A stretch of 64,000 bases of DNA from Bacteroides xylanisolvens XB1A (GCF_000210075.1 NC_021017.1:1132178-1196177), one strand, 5' to 3'; counted from the first letter of the stretch, positions 45,222 to 55,266 are shown. Numbers and translations: made by a program. The notes: generated from the sequence alone by a model not told the origin.

Positions 45222-45752
45222 ATGGAAGATAAAACGAATGTGATTAAGATACAGCGTTATCATTCTCCTTGTGGTGATTTGATGCTTGGCTCGCTGGAGG
45301 ATAAGCTTTGTCTTTGTGACTGGGCGGCTGAAAGTCATAGGGATATCGTAGACAGGAGATTGCGGAAAGTGCTGAAAGCTGGTTATGAGGAAAGTACGTC
45401 AGATGTGATACAGGAGGCGATGAGCCAGTTAGATGAATATTTCAATGGCGAGCGGACTGTGTTTGAGGTGCCTTTGCTTTTTGTTGGTACGGAGTTTCAG
45501 AAGAGTGTATGGTATAAGTTGTTGGAGATTCCATACGGTTCGACTGTGTCATACGGTGAGCTGGCAAAACAACTCGATTTGCCGAAAGCTGTCCGTGCTG
45601 TTGCTGCCGCTAATGGGGCGAACGCTATTTCTATTTTTGCTCCGTGCCATCGTGTCATCGGTAGTAACCGCACGCTTGTTGGGTATGGAGGCGGATTGCC
45701 TGCTAAAAAGCGGTTGCTGGATTTGGAATTAAATGGCAAACCTCTGTTATGA
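45222..45752 (+). CDS. ogt: Methylated-DNA--protein-cysteine methyltransferase
   Basis: A 176-residue O6-alkylguanine-DNA alkyltransferase that repairs O6-methylguanine by transfer to a cysteine. The active-site motif FAPCHRVIG lies near 144, with the preceding helix-turn-helix (VSYGELAKQL, AVRAVAAANGANAI). A TAATTTTG box at 45124-45131 and a TATCTTTG box at 45209-45216 are present; the second would leave almost no leader. The TGA overlaps the ATG of the next gene as ATGA. Confidence 0.93.
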   Translation: MEDKTNVIKIQRYHSPCGDLMLGSLEDKLCLCDWAAESHRDIVDRRLRKVLKAGYEESTSDVIQEAMSQLDEYFNGERTVFEVPLLFVGTEFQKSVWYKLLEIPYGSTVSYGELAKQLDLPKAVRAVAAANGANAISIFAPCHRVIGSNRTLVGYGGGLPAKKRLLDLELNGKPLL

Positions 45753-46603
45753 ATGAGCAAAAAACGCTTGACTATGCACGTATTGCGCAGGCAATCGGGT
45801 ATATAAGGGAGAATTTTAAAAGGCAACCGGGATTGGATGAGATTGCCGGGGAGGTGGCGTTGAGTACAGCGCATTTCCAACGTATGTTTACGGAGTGGGC
45901 GGGAATTAGCCCTAAGAAGTTCTTGCAATATACTAGTATTGAATATGCCAAGAGAATCTTGAATGAAACTCATGCGTCTTTATTCGATGCGGCACAGGAA
46001 ACAGGGCTTTCCGGTACGGGCAGATTGTATGACTTGTTTGTAAATATAGAAGGGATGACGCCGGGCGAATATAAAAACGGAGGTGAAAGTCTTTCTATCA
46101 ATTACAGTTTTGCCAAAAGTCCTTTCGGTGAAATCTTCATTGCGTCTACCGATAAAGGTATTTGTTGTATGGAGTTTGCAGACGAACATGACGCGGCTTT
46201 TAACTCTTTACGGAAGAAGTTTCCTAATGCAAAGTTTACCTCGATTGTGGATGAAGTGCAGCAAAATGCTTTATTTATCTTCACGCAGGACTGGAGTAAA
46301 CTCAAAGAAATAAAATTGCATCTGAAAGGTACTGACTTTCAACTAAAGGTATGGGAAACCTTACTGAAAATTCCTGTCGGTGGCTTGACTACTTACGGAG
46401 ATATAGCCGTAGGAATCAATAATCCGAGAGCTTGCCGGGCTGTTGGAACGGCTGTCGGTGAGAATCCCGTAGCTTTCCTTATTCCGTGTCATCGGGTCAT
46501 TCGTGCTTCCGGTGAGTTGGGAAATTACCATTGGGGAGAGATTCGCAAGACTGCAATGATTGGTTGGGAGGCTGCAAAAGGTGAGGTAAAGAGGGGATTA
46601 TAG
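45749..46603 (+). CDS. Ada-like fusion: AraC helix-turn-helix plus O6-methylguanine methyltransferase
   Basis: A 284-residue protein. An AraC-type helix-turn-helix spans about 10-108 (IAGEVALSTAHFQRMFTEWAG). The alkyltransferase spans about 115-284 with the active-site motif IPCHRVIRASGELGNYHWG near 247. The zinc-binding N-terminal domain of Ada, which senses methylphosphotriesters, is missing, so control must rest on the O6-alkyl cysteine or on the AraC part alone. Translationally coupled to ogt by ATGA. Confidence 0.9.
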   Translation: MNEQKTLDYARIAQAIGYIRENFKRQPGLDEIAGEVALSTAHFQRMFTEWAGISPKKFLQYTSIEYAKRILNETHASLFDAAQETGLSGTGRLYDLFVNIEGMTPGEYKNGGESLSINYSFAKSPFGEIFIASTDKGICCMEFADEHDAAFNSLRKKFPNAKFTSIVDEVQQNALFIFTQDWSKLKEIKLHLKGTDFQLKVWETLLKIPVGGLTTYGDIAVGINNPRACRAVGTAVGENPVAFLIPCHRVIRASGELGNYHWGEIRKTAMIGWEAAKGEVKRGL

Positions 46604-46685
46604 GGAAGAATGAAGGTGATTTTAGCTCATGTTTTTTTTAGGGCAATGCTGTTTCTTATATTATTAATATATAACTAATTTGATT

Positions 46686-47264
46686 ATGAAATTATTGGTA
46701 TTCCTTGCTAAAGGGTTTGAAACGATTGAGTTTAGTGCTTTTATAGATGTTATGGGATGGGCAAAGACGGATTTTGATTGTAAAATAGATGTTGTGACCT
46801 GTGGTTTGAATCAAAAAGTGATTAGTTCTTTCAATGTTCCTGTTTTGGTGGATAAAGTCATGGATGAAGTGTCTGCAGATGGATATGACGCGCTTGCGAT
46901 ACCCGGCGGATTTGAAGAATTCGGATTCTATGAGGAGGCATATAATGAACAACTTCTGGAATTGATACGACTGTTTGACTCACAAAAGAAATGGATCGCA
47001 ACAGTCTGCGTGGGAGCTTTGCCTGTTGGGAAAAGTGGAGTGTTGAACGGTCGGAAAGCAACAACTTATCATCTTAGAGGTGCTCATAAACAGAAAGTGC
47101 TTCAGGGATTTGGAGCAACTATCGTAAATTCTCCCATCGTGGTGGATGATAATATCATAACTTCTTATTGTCCTCAAACATCATACGGGGTTGCATTGCT
47201 TTTATTAGAGAAGTTGACCTCTCATAAAGAAATGGTTTTAGTGAAAGATGCTATGGGATTTTAA
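46686..47264 (+). CDS. DJ-1/PfpI family protein
   Basis: A 192-residue protein of the DJ-1/PfpI (class I glutamine amidotransferase-like) superfamily. The nucleophile elbow is TVCVGALPVG with Cys near 103, and the conserved AIPGGFEEFGFYEE is near 68. The family includes chaperones, deglycase-like and protease-like members; activity cannot be assigned. ATG at 46686 gives the normal MKLLVFLAKGFE start. Confidence 0.88.
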   Translation: MKLLVFLAKGFETIEFSAFIDVMGWAKTDFDCKIDVVTCGLNQKVISSFNVPVLVDKVMDEVSADGYDALAIPGGFEEFGFYEEAYNEQLLELIRLFDSQKKWIATVCVGALPVGKSGVLNGRKATTYHLRGAHKQKVLQGFGATIVNSPIVVDDNIITSYCPQTSYGVALLLLEKLTSHKEMVLVKDAMGF

Positions 47265-47318
47265 TAAGTTGCATTTAAGCACTGCACTCGGTTTTGAGTT
47301 CGCTATGGATGATGCTTC

Positions 47319-47684
47319 TCACTGCTTTTTCATGTTTGAATAAATAATAATAAGTGCTTGCGGTAAGAAAAGCCAGAAACCGGATATTGGTTCGACTATG
47401 CAACCGATTATGGTGAACAGTAGAATGAAGTAACCTAAAAATAAAGGTGCCGGTTTTTGTTCTTTTCTGATATAGTATTGAAGTGTCTCTCCCCAAAGAA
47501 TAAGTATTATTCCGCAGATTAGGAACCAGAAAGCAAAGCCCAGGTTATGATTTTCTCCAATAGAGTCTATTAATCCATTGTTAAGCATTTCCGTAAAAGC
47601 TTCTTTTCCAAGAAATAACGCATAAATGGTATGAATGACTCCTGTTGCTGTTAAAAGTGTTCCACTATATTTCCAAAGTTTCAT
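47319..47684 (-). CDS. Small membrane protein (DUF6463-like)
   Basis: A 121-residue protein with four hydrophobic segments (about 5-25, 48-66, 80-98, 100-117). The N-terminal KYSGTLLTATGVIHTIYALF and the NHNLGFAFWFLICG segment fit the DUF6463 pattern. Function unknown. Stand-alone gene, convergent with the DJ-1-like gene. Confidence 0.75.
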   Translation of the reverse strand: MKLWKYSGTLLTATGVIHTIYALFLGKEAFTEMLNNGLIDSIGENHNLGFAFWFLICGIILILWGETLQYYIRKEQKPAPLFLGYFILLFTIIGCIVEPISGFWLFLPQALIIIYSNMKKQ

Positions 47685-47976
47685 GTTCTTGCCTTTTTAG
47701 TATTTTATTGGGATGTACACTTCTACAGAATTTGAAATTTAATCCGTTTTAACATATCATCCGGTTCTTAATAAGTTGCTCGATAACGCAAATATAAGTA
47801 ATCATGTACGATTCCCAACGTATGATTTCGACATTTGTGTTTGTTTTAGATTCTTTATACTTGGTCATTCGTTTTCTTGTTGTGATATCTGTGGACATGA
47901 GTTGCTTTATAAATATCCTTTAGTTCTTCTTTATTGTATTGAAAATTATATCTTTGTATTTCAGATAGTTGGATTT

Positions 47977-48531
47977 ATGGAGTTTATAAAAGAGGCTGGC
48001 GTCTCACCACAAAAAAGTATGGATATTAAGAATGATAAGATCACAATAAAGCCTTTGCGTGATAAGGATGTAGACATTTTCAGTAAATGGTTGGCTAAAG
48101 AATATATTTATAAATGGTTCTGCCCTGACGGAGAAGAACATAAAATGGCTTGGTTGGATGAGGTAAATAATAGAAATACCCAATATCATTATATGAAACA
48201 TTTCATTGTTTATTATAATGATAAAGCCATTGGCTTTTGTTTATACTTGGATTGTTATTTTGAAAAAGAATATATACCGGAACATTACGGAAAAACTGTC
48301 GATGAGAAAGAGACAGTCTTTGAAATAGGTTATCTCATAGGCGAAGAGGAATATTTGGGTAAGGGCATCGGGAAGATTATTGTAAAGAAGCTGATCGGGG
48401 AAATTGCCGAAATAGGAGGGAAAGAGATATTGGCTGACCCTGATGAGGCTAATGTTTTATCCATAAGAACATTGTTAAGTAATGGATTCGTAAAAGTAAA
48501 AGATTGCGATTATAGGTATTGTCTTAAATAG
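47977..48531 (+). CDS. GNAT acetyltransferase (aminoglycoside 6'-N-acetyltransferase-like)
   Basis: A GNAT transferase of about 170-184 residues. The opening KITIKPLRDKDVDIFSKWL and the acetyl-CoA motif EIGYLIGEEEYLGKGIGKII are typical of the RimJ/RimL and AAC(6') groups, and the C terminus has NVLSIRTLLSNGFVKV. A -7 box (TATCTTTG) at 47949-47956 places the start at 47977 or 48019 (MDIKNDKITIK); upstream frames are not coding. Drug acetylation is possible but unproven. Followed by a strong terminator. Confidence 0.82.
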   Translation: MEFIKEAGVSPQKSMDIKNDKITIKPLRDKDVDIFSKWLAKEYIYKWFCPDGEEHKMAWLDEVNNRNTQYHYMKHFIVYYNDKAIGFCLYLDCYFEKEYIPEHYGKTVDEKETVFEIGYLIGEEEYLGKGIGKIIVKKLIGEIAEIGGKEILADPDEANVLSIRTLLSNGFVKVKDCDYRYCLK

Positions 48532-48565
48532 ATAAGAAAACTTCTTTTGAAAGAAGTTTTCTTAT
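48532..48565. terminator. Bidirectional terminator
   Basis: A perfect 15-bp stem (48532-48546 with 48551-48565) with a 4-nt loop directly after the GNAT gene. It also serves the convergent flavodoxin gene. Confidence 0.85.
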
Positions 48566-48621
48566 ACGGCCATTCTATTTATTATTTGAATACAAAGTTG
48601 CTCAATAGATAACTCAAGAAG

Positions 48622-49113
48622 TTACCATAAATGATTATCTTTTATCTGACTTGTAAACTCATTTATAGCATCATATCTCAGCTTCGAAACGGAAGAATTT
48701 ACTTTCGCTATTTTCTTCGTCAAAAATCTTTCGATGAAATTCATTTTGTCAAACTGAAACTCGCCACCTAAAATGGCTTTGGGAATCGATAATCTCTGCA
48801 AGAACTCCGGGAAAGCCTTATTCATTTCTTCCGCTTCTTGCTCTTCGTTCATACAACAGATGAATAACCCTATTACTTTTTGCTCTAATAACAGTTGATT
48901 ATTGTGACAGAATTGAGTAATTTTTCGGTTTGGAGAGCCCGCATAAATGGCTGTTCCGAGAATTATTCGATCGTAAGTTCGAATATCAGGTCTCGGACAC
49001 TCTTTTAATGAGATGTAGTCAACTTTATTAGTCAACTTTTCTCCGATAAGGTGTGTTACTCGCTCGGTAGTTCCATGTTTTGAATAATATATGATAGCTG
49101 TTTTCATTTTCAA
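48622..49113 (-). CDS. Flavodoxin-domain protein
   Basis: A 163-residue flavoprotein. The FMN phosphate loop is IIYYSKHGTTERVTHLIGE near 7-25, and ILGTAIYAGSPN near 51-62 is the second FMN contact. It resembles HemG-type (menaquinone-dependent protoporphyrinogen oxidase) flavodoxins, which reduce or oxidise small substrates; the true role is not known. The protein could start at either of the two Met codons at its N terminus. Confidence 0.85.
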   Translation of the reverse strand: MKMKTAIIYYSKHGTTERVTHLIGEKLTNKVDYISLKECPRPDIRTYDRIILGTAIYAGSPNRKITQFCHNNQLLLEQKVIGLFICCMNEEQEAEEMNKAFPEFLQRLSIPKAILGGEFQFDKMNFIERFLTKKIAKVNSSVSKLRYDAINEFTSQIKDNHLW

Positions 49114-49250
49114 CAGGCATAAGCGGTTTTAAATAGCCACTAATAAGTGACATGGTTATCCTTTGTAAAGGTAGAGACTTTATTCTGACTAGCAAACAGT
49201 TTTCGATATAATTAATCTATATCTTGTTTTTCTCATATTTGAAAAGTATG

Positions 49251-49277
49251 TTCCCCATCTCAAAACGAGATAGGGAG
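49251..49277 (-). terminator. Hairpin after the susCD-type operon
   Basis: TTCCCCATCTC (49251-49261) pairs with GAGATAGGGAG (49267-49277) with one mismatch. It lies about 75 bp after the SusD stop codon on the minus strand. The T run is weak. Confidence 0.6.
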
Positions 49278-49351
49278 CATTTCTTAATATATAATTAATG
49301 TACAGGTGCCAAGATTGATTCCATAATACCTGTACATATTGAAATTCCTAT

Positions 49352-51190
49352 TTAATATCCCGGATTTTGATACTCGCTGCCATTGGTGATTGTTGCAGTA
49401 AATGTAGTTGAAATGGGACGTAATGCATAATTCGGGTGAAAGAATTGTGCTAAGTCCGGATGAGTATTCTCCAGATACTCCGAGTTCTTAAACATTCCTG
49501 TCCGTTTCAAGTCGTAGAAGCGGCAATATTCTCCGCAAAGTTCACGGCCTCTTTCGTCTAAGATATCACGCACCGTAATACTTCCTGTAAGCCGATTTGC
49601 TCCGGCACGTTCACGAACCTTGTTGATATAACCGGCTGCATTTGCACCACCATTCAGGTAAATATCAGCTTCTGCCGCAATCAAATAAACTTCTGCCATA
49701 CGCATGATAAATGTCGCATTCAGATTACCATTTCTCTGTTTGGAAGCATTGGCTACATAATAATTACTGCTGTTATGCTTATTCAGTGACGGATAATAGT
49801 AGCGGAACTGGTTCTCGTTTGTGCCGTCATCCTTGTAATTGCCTGTGACGTTTGTATAAGCATAATTCATGTTCACGTTATTATTGTCATTACTATATAC
49901 ATGGTGATAATCAATCAGTAAGTAATCAGAAATATGTTCTTTTTGCTTTTCTGTAGCATAATCAATGTCTTGTGGCATGATAAACTTAATGGCTAAGTCA
50001 CCTTTATTCAGAGCTTTGCCAATGACGGTTTCTTCTTTGTCATACATATGTACGGCACTCTCATCCCACGTGTAATTCTTGTTCGCGTTCCATTCAGTAG
50101 TGAACGATTCATGAAATCTGGGGTCCAATGTTCCGTCTTTCTGTACATACAAACTCAACAAATGCTGAGTGGGCATAAAGATACCGGTAATTGAGCCTTC
50201 CCAAGTAAGGCGTGTTTCCTGATTATCTTCACGAGCACCGAACTTATTGATATTGCATAAGAAATACTCATCGTTGCGATTTAGCTTGTAATTTCCGTTG
50301 CTTGATCCGTGACCGTCTGCTCCTGCATACCAGCGATGTTTCCAGAGAGCTTCTTTGTTTTCCCAGTTATTGCTCTCTTTGAATACTTCGCTATAAGATG
50401 GGTACATATACGTATTGTATTTCCCACCGCCAGTTTCGCAATCGGTAATCAATTTTTTGGCTGCATCCAGAGCTTCCTGCAAATATTCGGTGCTTCCATA
50501 TTCGTACGTCTGCAAGCAGGCTTTAGCCAGAAAACCGAGAGCGGCTTTCTTCGTCGGGGTGGTAGTAGTTGCATGCGTACCTGTTGGCAACCATTCGGAT
50601 GCGAATCTTAAATCGGGCAGGATTACTTCCTGGTAGATGGTCATCGGATCGGTGCGGGTGGGGGAGTAAGTCAGTGTTTCCGCTGTTATCGGTTCTGTGA
50701 GCATCGTCACTGCTCCGAATTGTTCCACTGCATTGAAATAATAGACAGCTCTAAGAAAACGGGCTTCCGCAATCTTGGCATTCCGCTCCTCTTCCGTGGT
50801 GTAGGGAGGTTTGTCTCCTAATGCGATAGCTTCGTTACAGGCTCCCACACCGTCGTATGTCCCGTTCCACCAATTATTGGTGTAAGTCGTATTGGGTGAT
50901 GTTCCTGCGAAAAACCAGAACCACTGTGTGTAACTTGTTGATTCGTTGGCTTTATACGTCCAAAGATCGGTGTCGCCTTCAGTCAGTGACATCCAGTCCG
51001 CAGAACCGTAGTAAAACCTTTCCATAGCAAAATAACACTGGTTAATCAGGGTTTCATATCCATCGATGGAAGTAGCCAAAGCCTCTTTGGTAAATGCGCC
51101 CGGGTTGTATTCCTCCAAGGTGCAGGAATGTAGAGATAAGGCCGAGAACAGCACACTGCAAAATATGAATTTTATATATATCCTTTTCAT
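49352..51190 (-). CDS. SusD/RagB family outer membrane lipoprotein
   Basis: A 612-residue surface lipoprotein. The signal peptide II ends at the lipobox LHSC with Cys at about 23. The SusD fold is shown by ERFYYGSADWMSLTEGDTD near 58, AEARFLRAVYYFNAVEQFG near 137, and a C-terminal region with FIMRMAEVYLIAAEADIYLNG and DERGRELCGEYCRFYDLKRTG. SusD binds the nutrient, usually a glycan, and passes it to SusC. The gene follows SusC after 15 bp. No glycoside hydrolase is within the window, so the substrate stays unknown. Confidence 0.95.
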   Translation of the reverse strand: MKRIYIKFIFCSVLFSALSLHSCTLEEYNPGAFTKEALATSIDGYETLINQCYFAMERFYYGSADWMSLTEGDTDLWTYKANESTSYTQWFWFFAGTSPNTTYTNNWWNGTYDGVGACNEAIALGDKPPYTTEEERNAKIAEARFLRAVYYFNAVEQFGAVTMLTEPITAETLTYSPTRTDPMTIYQEVILPDLRFASEWLPTGTHATTTTPTKKAALGFLAKACLQTYEYGSTEYLQEALDAAKKLITDCETGGGKYNTYMYPSYSEVFKESNNWENKEALWKHRWYAGADGHGSSNGNYKLNRNDEYFLCNINKFGAREDNQETRLTWEGSITGIFMPTQHLLSLYVQKDGTLDPRFHESFTTEWNANKNYTWDESAVHMYDKEETVIGKALNKGDLAIKFIMPQDIDYATEKQKEHISDYLLIDYHHVYSNDNNNVNMNYAYTNVTGNYKDDGTNENQFRYYYPSLNKHNSSNYYVANASKQRNGNLNATFIMRMAEVYLIAAEADIYLNGGANAAGYINKVRERAGANRLTGSITVRDILDERGRELCGEYCRFYDLKRTGMFKNSEYLENTHPDLAQFFHPNYALRPISTTFTATITNGSEYQNPGY

Positions 51191-51205
51191 GATTATAATC
51201 TTTTG

Positions 51206-54200
51206 TTAGAATGTCAAATTAACGCCAAAAACAAATTGCCGGTAGGTAGGAAATGCATCCGAACCGTTGGTTTCGGGATCAGTATCTTTCAACTGCTTAT
51301 CTTTTACAAAGATGAACGGATTGTAGGCTGTGGCATAAATACGGCATTTCTCCATTAAAACTTTGCGGGAAATATTGACGGGTAGTGTATATCCCAGCGT
51401 GATATTCTTAATCTTAATGAAGGAGCCGTCGCGCACTCTTAATGAAGGATATACGGTTTTTTGTTCGTCTCCCGTTCCGGGACGGGGGAAATAGGCTCCT
51501 TGATTATCCTCTGTCCAGTAGTCTACGCCTGCCAGTTGATTCTTGGTTACGCTCTGTTCAGCGGTATAATAACCGAGCAGGTCACTGTTGATTGTCTGTC
51601 CGTAACGTGCCATGGCAAAGACGGATAAATCAAAATTCTTGTAGGTGAAGGAATTGCTGAATCCGATGATCCAGTCCGGATTGGAATGTCCTAGAATTTG
51701 CCGGTCTTCCGTACTGTATTTATGCACACCTCCATCGCCTTTCTGGTCTAAGGTTTCTATCTTGATGAATCCGGGTTTTACACCGTAGGCATCTAATGTC
51801 TCCTGTGGGGTATCGGTTCCCCAGATTCCGGCATATTTATATCCGTAAATAGCTTTAATCGGTTCACCGACAAACAGGTTTTCAGCAATCAGGTCACCGT
51901 CAGGCAGGTCGTCTATTTGTTCCTTGTTCCAAGTGACGGATAAGGTCGTGTTCCAGGTGAAATCTTTGTGCCGTATGTTGTGCGAAGTGATCGTTGCTTC
52001 CACACCTTGATTACTGGTCTGGGCGATGTTCTGCCAGATGGCCAAAGGCGATCCCCATCCGGTCAGACCGCTGGTGATGGGTAATGTACGTTTGAATAAT
52101 AATCCTTTGGTTGTCGTTTTGAACCATTCTACCGAGCCGTCGATGCGACCGTTCAGGATACCGAAATCCAACCCTATATTCCAGTTGTATGATTTTTCCC
52201 ATCCGAGATCGGAACTACCATAACTATCAGCGTATTGCGTGAAAGGAACGATCTTCCCGTTAATGGAAATTCCCGAAGCTGTATATACATAGGCTTGTGT
52301 TGTGGTGCTGTATGCGGTGGTTCCTCCCGAGTTACCCATGATGCCGTAGCTCACTCTCAACTTCAGGTTGTCCAGCCAACTACGTGTCTTTTCCATAAAT
52401 GCCTCGTCTGATATTCTCCACGCCAGTGCGCCTGCGGGGAAGGCATCCCATTTATGTCCGGTAGAAAATTGTGAAACACCGTCCCAACGGGTAGAGAAAT
52501 TAAACAGGTATTTGCCCTTGTACGAATAGTTCAGACGGAAGGCAAAAGACATTTTCTGTGTCTGTGCGAAGTCGGATTCCACATGTTGGGAAGTACCCGA
52601 TGTCAGTCGCCAGAAAGACCATTGATCTACCATCTGACCGCTGGCGGCAGCCATGCTACTTTCCGACTGGTTCTTATTCCAGGAAGTAATCAGTGAACCT
52701 CCCAGATTATGGTCTTTGGCGATGGTTGTGTTGTAAGCGAGAATATTCTCCCAAGTGTAATTCCAGGCATTGTTGTTGGTGATGGAAGCATGCGGTGAAC
52801 CTGCATAAGACGGACGGTTGGCATTGCACTTCTCTCCCCAGTATTGCCCGCGGCGTGAGTGATTCAACGTACCATTGACACGACTGGTAAAAGTCAGGTC
52901 TTTGACGGGAGTTAGTTCGACATAGCCGCTCATATTCAGGTAGGTAGAACGTGTGTTGTCTACATACTGGTTCTCTATAAAATCACTCATCGGGGAATAT
53001 TGTCCTGTGATGTATTCGTGATTGATCTCCCCTTTTTCGGTATAAGCATCACCCAACGGGATGGCGGAGAGAGATTTGGTGAATGTGTTTTTTACGCCGG
53101 AGTTCAAGTCCCGGTAGACTAAATTGGAGGTAAAGCCCACCTTTGCCCATGAAAATATCTGCTGATCCAGATTGAGGCGTAACGAATATCTGTTCAGATT
53201 TTCGTTATTAAGTAAACCTTCCTCCCGGTTGTAGGAAGTCGAAGCAAATAATTTTGTCTTTTCAGTGCCACTGTTGACCGAAAGACTGTATTTCTGTGTG
53301 GTAGCCGTGTTGCCCGACACTTCATCTATCCAGTCTATCCATTTGCCGTCGTTGTATGCATCTATAAAATCCTGTTTCCCCAGTAGGGCGGACATATCGG
53401 TAGGATAGTCACCGTTTTTATATTTATAGGCTTCTTGCTGGTAGGTGACCCATTCATCCCGCGTCATCCCATGTCTGTAGTTGGGTGAACCGCTGAATCC
53501 GTAATAAGCATCGAAGTTTACGGTCGCTTTTCCCTCTTTTCCTCTTTTGGTGGTGATGATTACAACGCCGTTTGCTCCTGCGGAACCATAAATGGCGGTG
53601 GAAGAAGCATCTTTCAACACATCTACACTCTCGATGTCCGACGGGCTGACCTGGCTATAACTGCCGGGGATTCCATCGATAATAAACAACGGTTCGTTGC
53701 TGCCATAAATAGATCGTGAACCACGTAACAGGATAGTGACATCACCTCCTACCTGTCCCGAAGTCTTGGTGATATCCATTCCGGGTATCTTGCCTTGAAG
53801 GGCTTCCATCACATTATTGGTAGGAGCGGCCAGTACTTCTGCACTTTTGACGGAGGTTACCGCCCCCGTCAAATCCCGTTTTTTGACCGATCCGTATCCT
53901 ACCACCACTACTTCATCAATCAGTCTGGCATCTTCCGTCAGTATGATTTCCAGCTTGTTCTTGTTGCGTGTATTGACTTCCTGCTCCGTGTATCCCATAT
54001 AAGATACCTTTAATACTGCATTGGGCGATACGCGCAGTGTGAACAGTCCGTCTACATTCGTAATCGTCCCGTTGCTGGTACCTTTTTCAACGATATTTGC
54101 TCCGATAATTGTCTCTCCTTGAGAGTTTTTCACTATACCCGAGATCGTTCTGCTCTGTTGGCAATAAGCCCGTGTTGATCCAAGTATCGATAATGAACCT

Positions 54201-54292
54201 ATTAATAGGAATAATAGGTAAAAATTCATTCTATAAACAGTCTTTAGGGGATTATTCTCCCCTATGTTTGTTTTATCAGAAAATGATTTCAT
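51206..54292 (-). CDS. SusC/RagA family TonB-linked outer membrane protein
   Basis: A 1028-residue TonB-dependent transporter. The signal peptide lies at about 22-45 (an alternative start at 54229 would give MNFYLL). A carboxypeptidase-like domain follows (about 48-120, ISGIVKNSQGETIIGANIVEKG), then the plug (about 125-240, VVVGYGSVKKRDLTGAVTSV, TSSTAIYGSAGANGVVII region) and the barrel ending in VFGVNLTF. It imports the substrate captured by the downstream SusD. No extended N-terminal anti-sigma domain and no sigma/anti-sigma pair are seen nearby. Confidence 0.96.
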   Translation of the reverse strand: MKSFSDKTNIGENNPLKTVYRMNFYLLFLLIGSLSILGSTRAYCQQSRTISGIVKNSQGETIIGANIVEKGTSNGTITNVDGLFTLRVSPNAVLKVSYMGYTEQEVNTRNKNKLEIILTEDARLIDEVVVVGYGSVKKRDLTGAVTSVKSAEVLAAPTNNVMEALQGKIPGMDITKTSGQVGGDVTILLRGSRSIYGSNEPLFIIDGIPGSYSQVSPSDIESVDVLKDASSTAIYGSAGANGVVIITTKRGKEGKATVNFDAYYGFSGSPNYRHGMTRDEWVTYQQEAYKYKNGDYPTDMSALLGKQDFIDAYNDGKWIDWIDEVSGNTATTQKYSLSVNSGTEKTKLFASTSYNREEGLLNNENLNRYSLRLNLDQQIFSWAKVGFTSNLVYRDLNSGVKNTFTKSLSAIPLGDAYTEKGEINHEYITGQYSPMSDFIENQYVDNTRSTYLNMSGYVELTPVKDLTFTSRVNGTLNHSRRGQYWGEKCNANRPSYAGSPHASITNNNAWNYTWENILAYNTTIAKDHNLGGSLITSWNKNQSESSMAAASGQMVDQWSFWRLTSGTSQHVESDFAQTQKMSFAFRLNYSYKGKYLFNFSTRWDGVSQFSTGHKWDAFPAGALAWRISDEAFMEKTRSWLDNLKLRVSYGIMGNSGGTTAYSTTTQAYVYTASGISINGKIVPFTQYADSYGSSDLGWEKSYNWNIGLDFGILNGRIDGSVEWFKTTTKGLLFKRTLPITSGLTGWGSPLAIWQNIAQTSNQGVEATITSHNIRHKDFTWNTTLSVTWNKEQIDDLPDGDLIAENLFVGEPIKAIYGYKYAGIWGTDTPQETLDAYGVKPGFIKIETLDQKGDGGVHKYSTEDRQILGHSNPDWIIGFSNSFTYKNFDLSVFAMARYGQTINSDLLGYYTAEQSVTKNQLAGVDYWTEDNQGAYFPRPGTGDEQKTVYPSLRVRDGSFIKIKNITLGYTLPVNISRKVLMEKCRIYATAYNPFIFVKDKQLKDTDPETNGSDAFPTYRQFVFGVNLTF

Positions 54293-54834
54293 GCTTTTTG
54301 TTTAATTGTATGTTTACTAATTTGTTTTTGGATAGCTAAATTTCAGGATGATTTAAAGCTATGTTTCGATTGTAATGATTTTACTTACCCCATAGGCTAT
54401 TAGATTTTATTGGTTAAATGATGATTGTTCAGAATGTCAATGCCAATTGAACATTATTCTGTTACTGTTTTGAATGTGGCGCCACGATTCATGTCAGTAA
54501 AAAAACTGACAGGGCAAAATTATGCATATAGAACTGGGGATTGAAAAAAATAAAGTTGACTTTTATCAGGACAGAGTTGTTTCTTACTACCTGTTGTATA
54601 TTTGATTTTATAAGGTAATATTGTTGTTGATTAAACCTTTACCCGTCGTAAACTTTACAGTAGTAAAGTTTTAGAAGTAGATAAGAATGATAAAGACTGG
54701 GATAAAATAGATCTAATTAGGTTATATTCAAAAGAGAAACAGATAGAAAGCTGTCTTTTTCAAAGGGCGATATGTAGTTGCGAATTTTATTTTCATTATC
54801 TTTGTCTCAATGTATTTACTAAAGCAACAATGAT
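54293..54834. other. 542-bp divergent control region between SusC and the XRE genes
   Basis: It holds a minus-strand -7 box (TAATTTTG, 54515-54522) with a hairpin (TGTCAGT...ACTGACA, about 54492-54511) at the start of the SusC transcript, leaving a leader of about 215 nt. Near 54650-54671 there is a perfect 9-bp hairpin (AAACTTTAC/GTAAAGTTT). A plus-strand -7 box (TATCTTTG, 54797-54804) serves the XRE gene. No coding frame is credible. Confidence 0.6.
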
Positions 54835-55251
54835 ATGGATATTAAAGTAAAAGACAAGGTGAATCAAAGGCATGTCGGTCGCAATCTGCAAAGAATCCGT
54901 GTATATCTAGGTATGAAACAGGAAGCGTTGGCTTCTGATCTGGGTGTTAGTCAACAGGAGATCTCGAAAATAGAGAAACAAGATGAAATAGAGGATGGAT
55001 TGTTAACCAAAATAGCTGAAGTCTTGGGAATATCTACTGATGTCATCAAGGATTTTGATGTTGAAAAAGCCATTTGTAATATTAATAATTATAAAGATGC
55101 TACCATTTCTCCGGGAGCAATTGCTACTGTTTATGCTCATAACCAACAGATTAATCCTCTTGAAAAGGTGGTTGAACTGTATGAACGCTTGTTGAAAAGT
55201 GAACAGGAGAAAATAGAGATTCTAAGAGAGTGCATAAAGCAGGGCAAATAA
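54835..55251 (+). CDS. XRE-family helix-turn-helix protein (first of a tandem pair)
   Basis: A 138-residue protein with an HTH_3 domain at about 16-70 (LQRIRVYLGMKQEALASDLGV, QQEISKIEKQ) and a C-terminal helical tail (VVELYERLLKSEQEKIEIL). Small Cro/CI-like regulators with a coiled tail usually dimerise. The second copy follows after 15 bp. Target unknown. Confidence 0.88.
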   Translation: MDIKVKDKVNQRHVGRNLQRIRVYLGMKQEALASDLGVSQQEISKIEKQDEIEDGLLTKIAEVLGISTDVIKDFDVEKAICNINNYKDATISPGAIATVYAHNQQINPLEKVVELYERLLKSEQEKIEILRECIKQGK

Positions 55252-55266
55252 TCAACAGACTGGAAT

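Noticed and set aside
49352..54292. Full polysaccharide utilisation locus around SusC/SusD
   Set aside because: No glycoside hydrolase, lyase, hybrid two-component system or sigma/anti-sigma pair lies next to the pair within the window.
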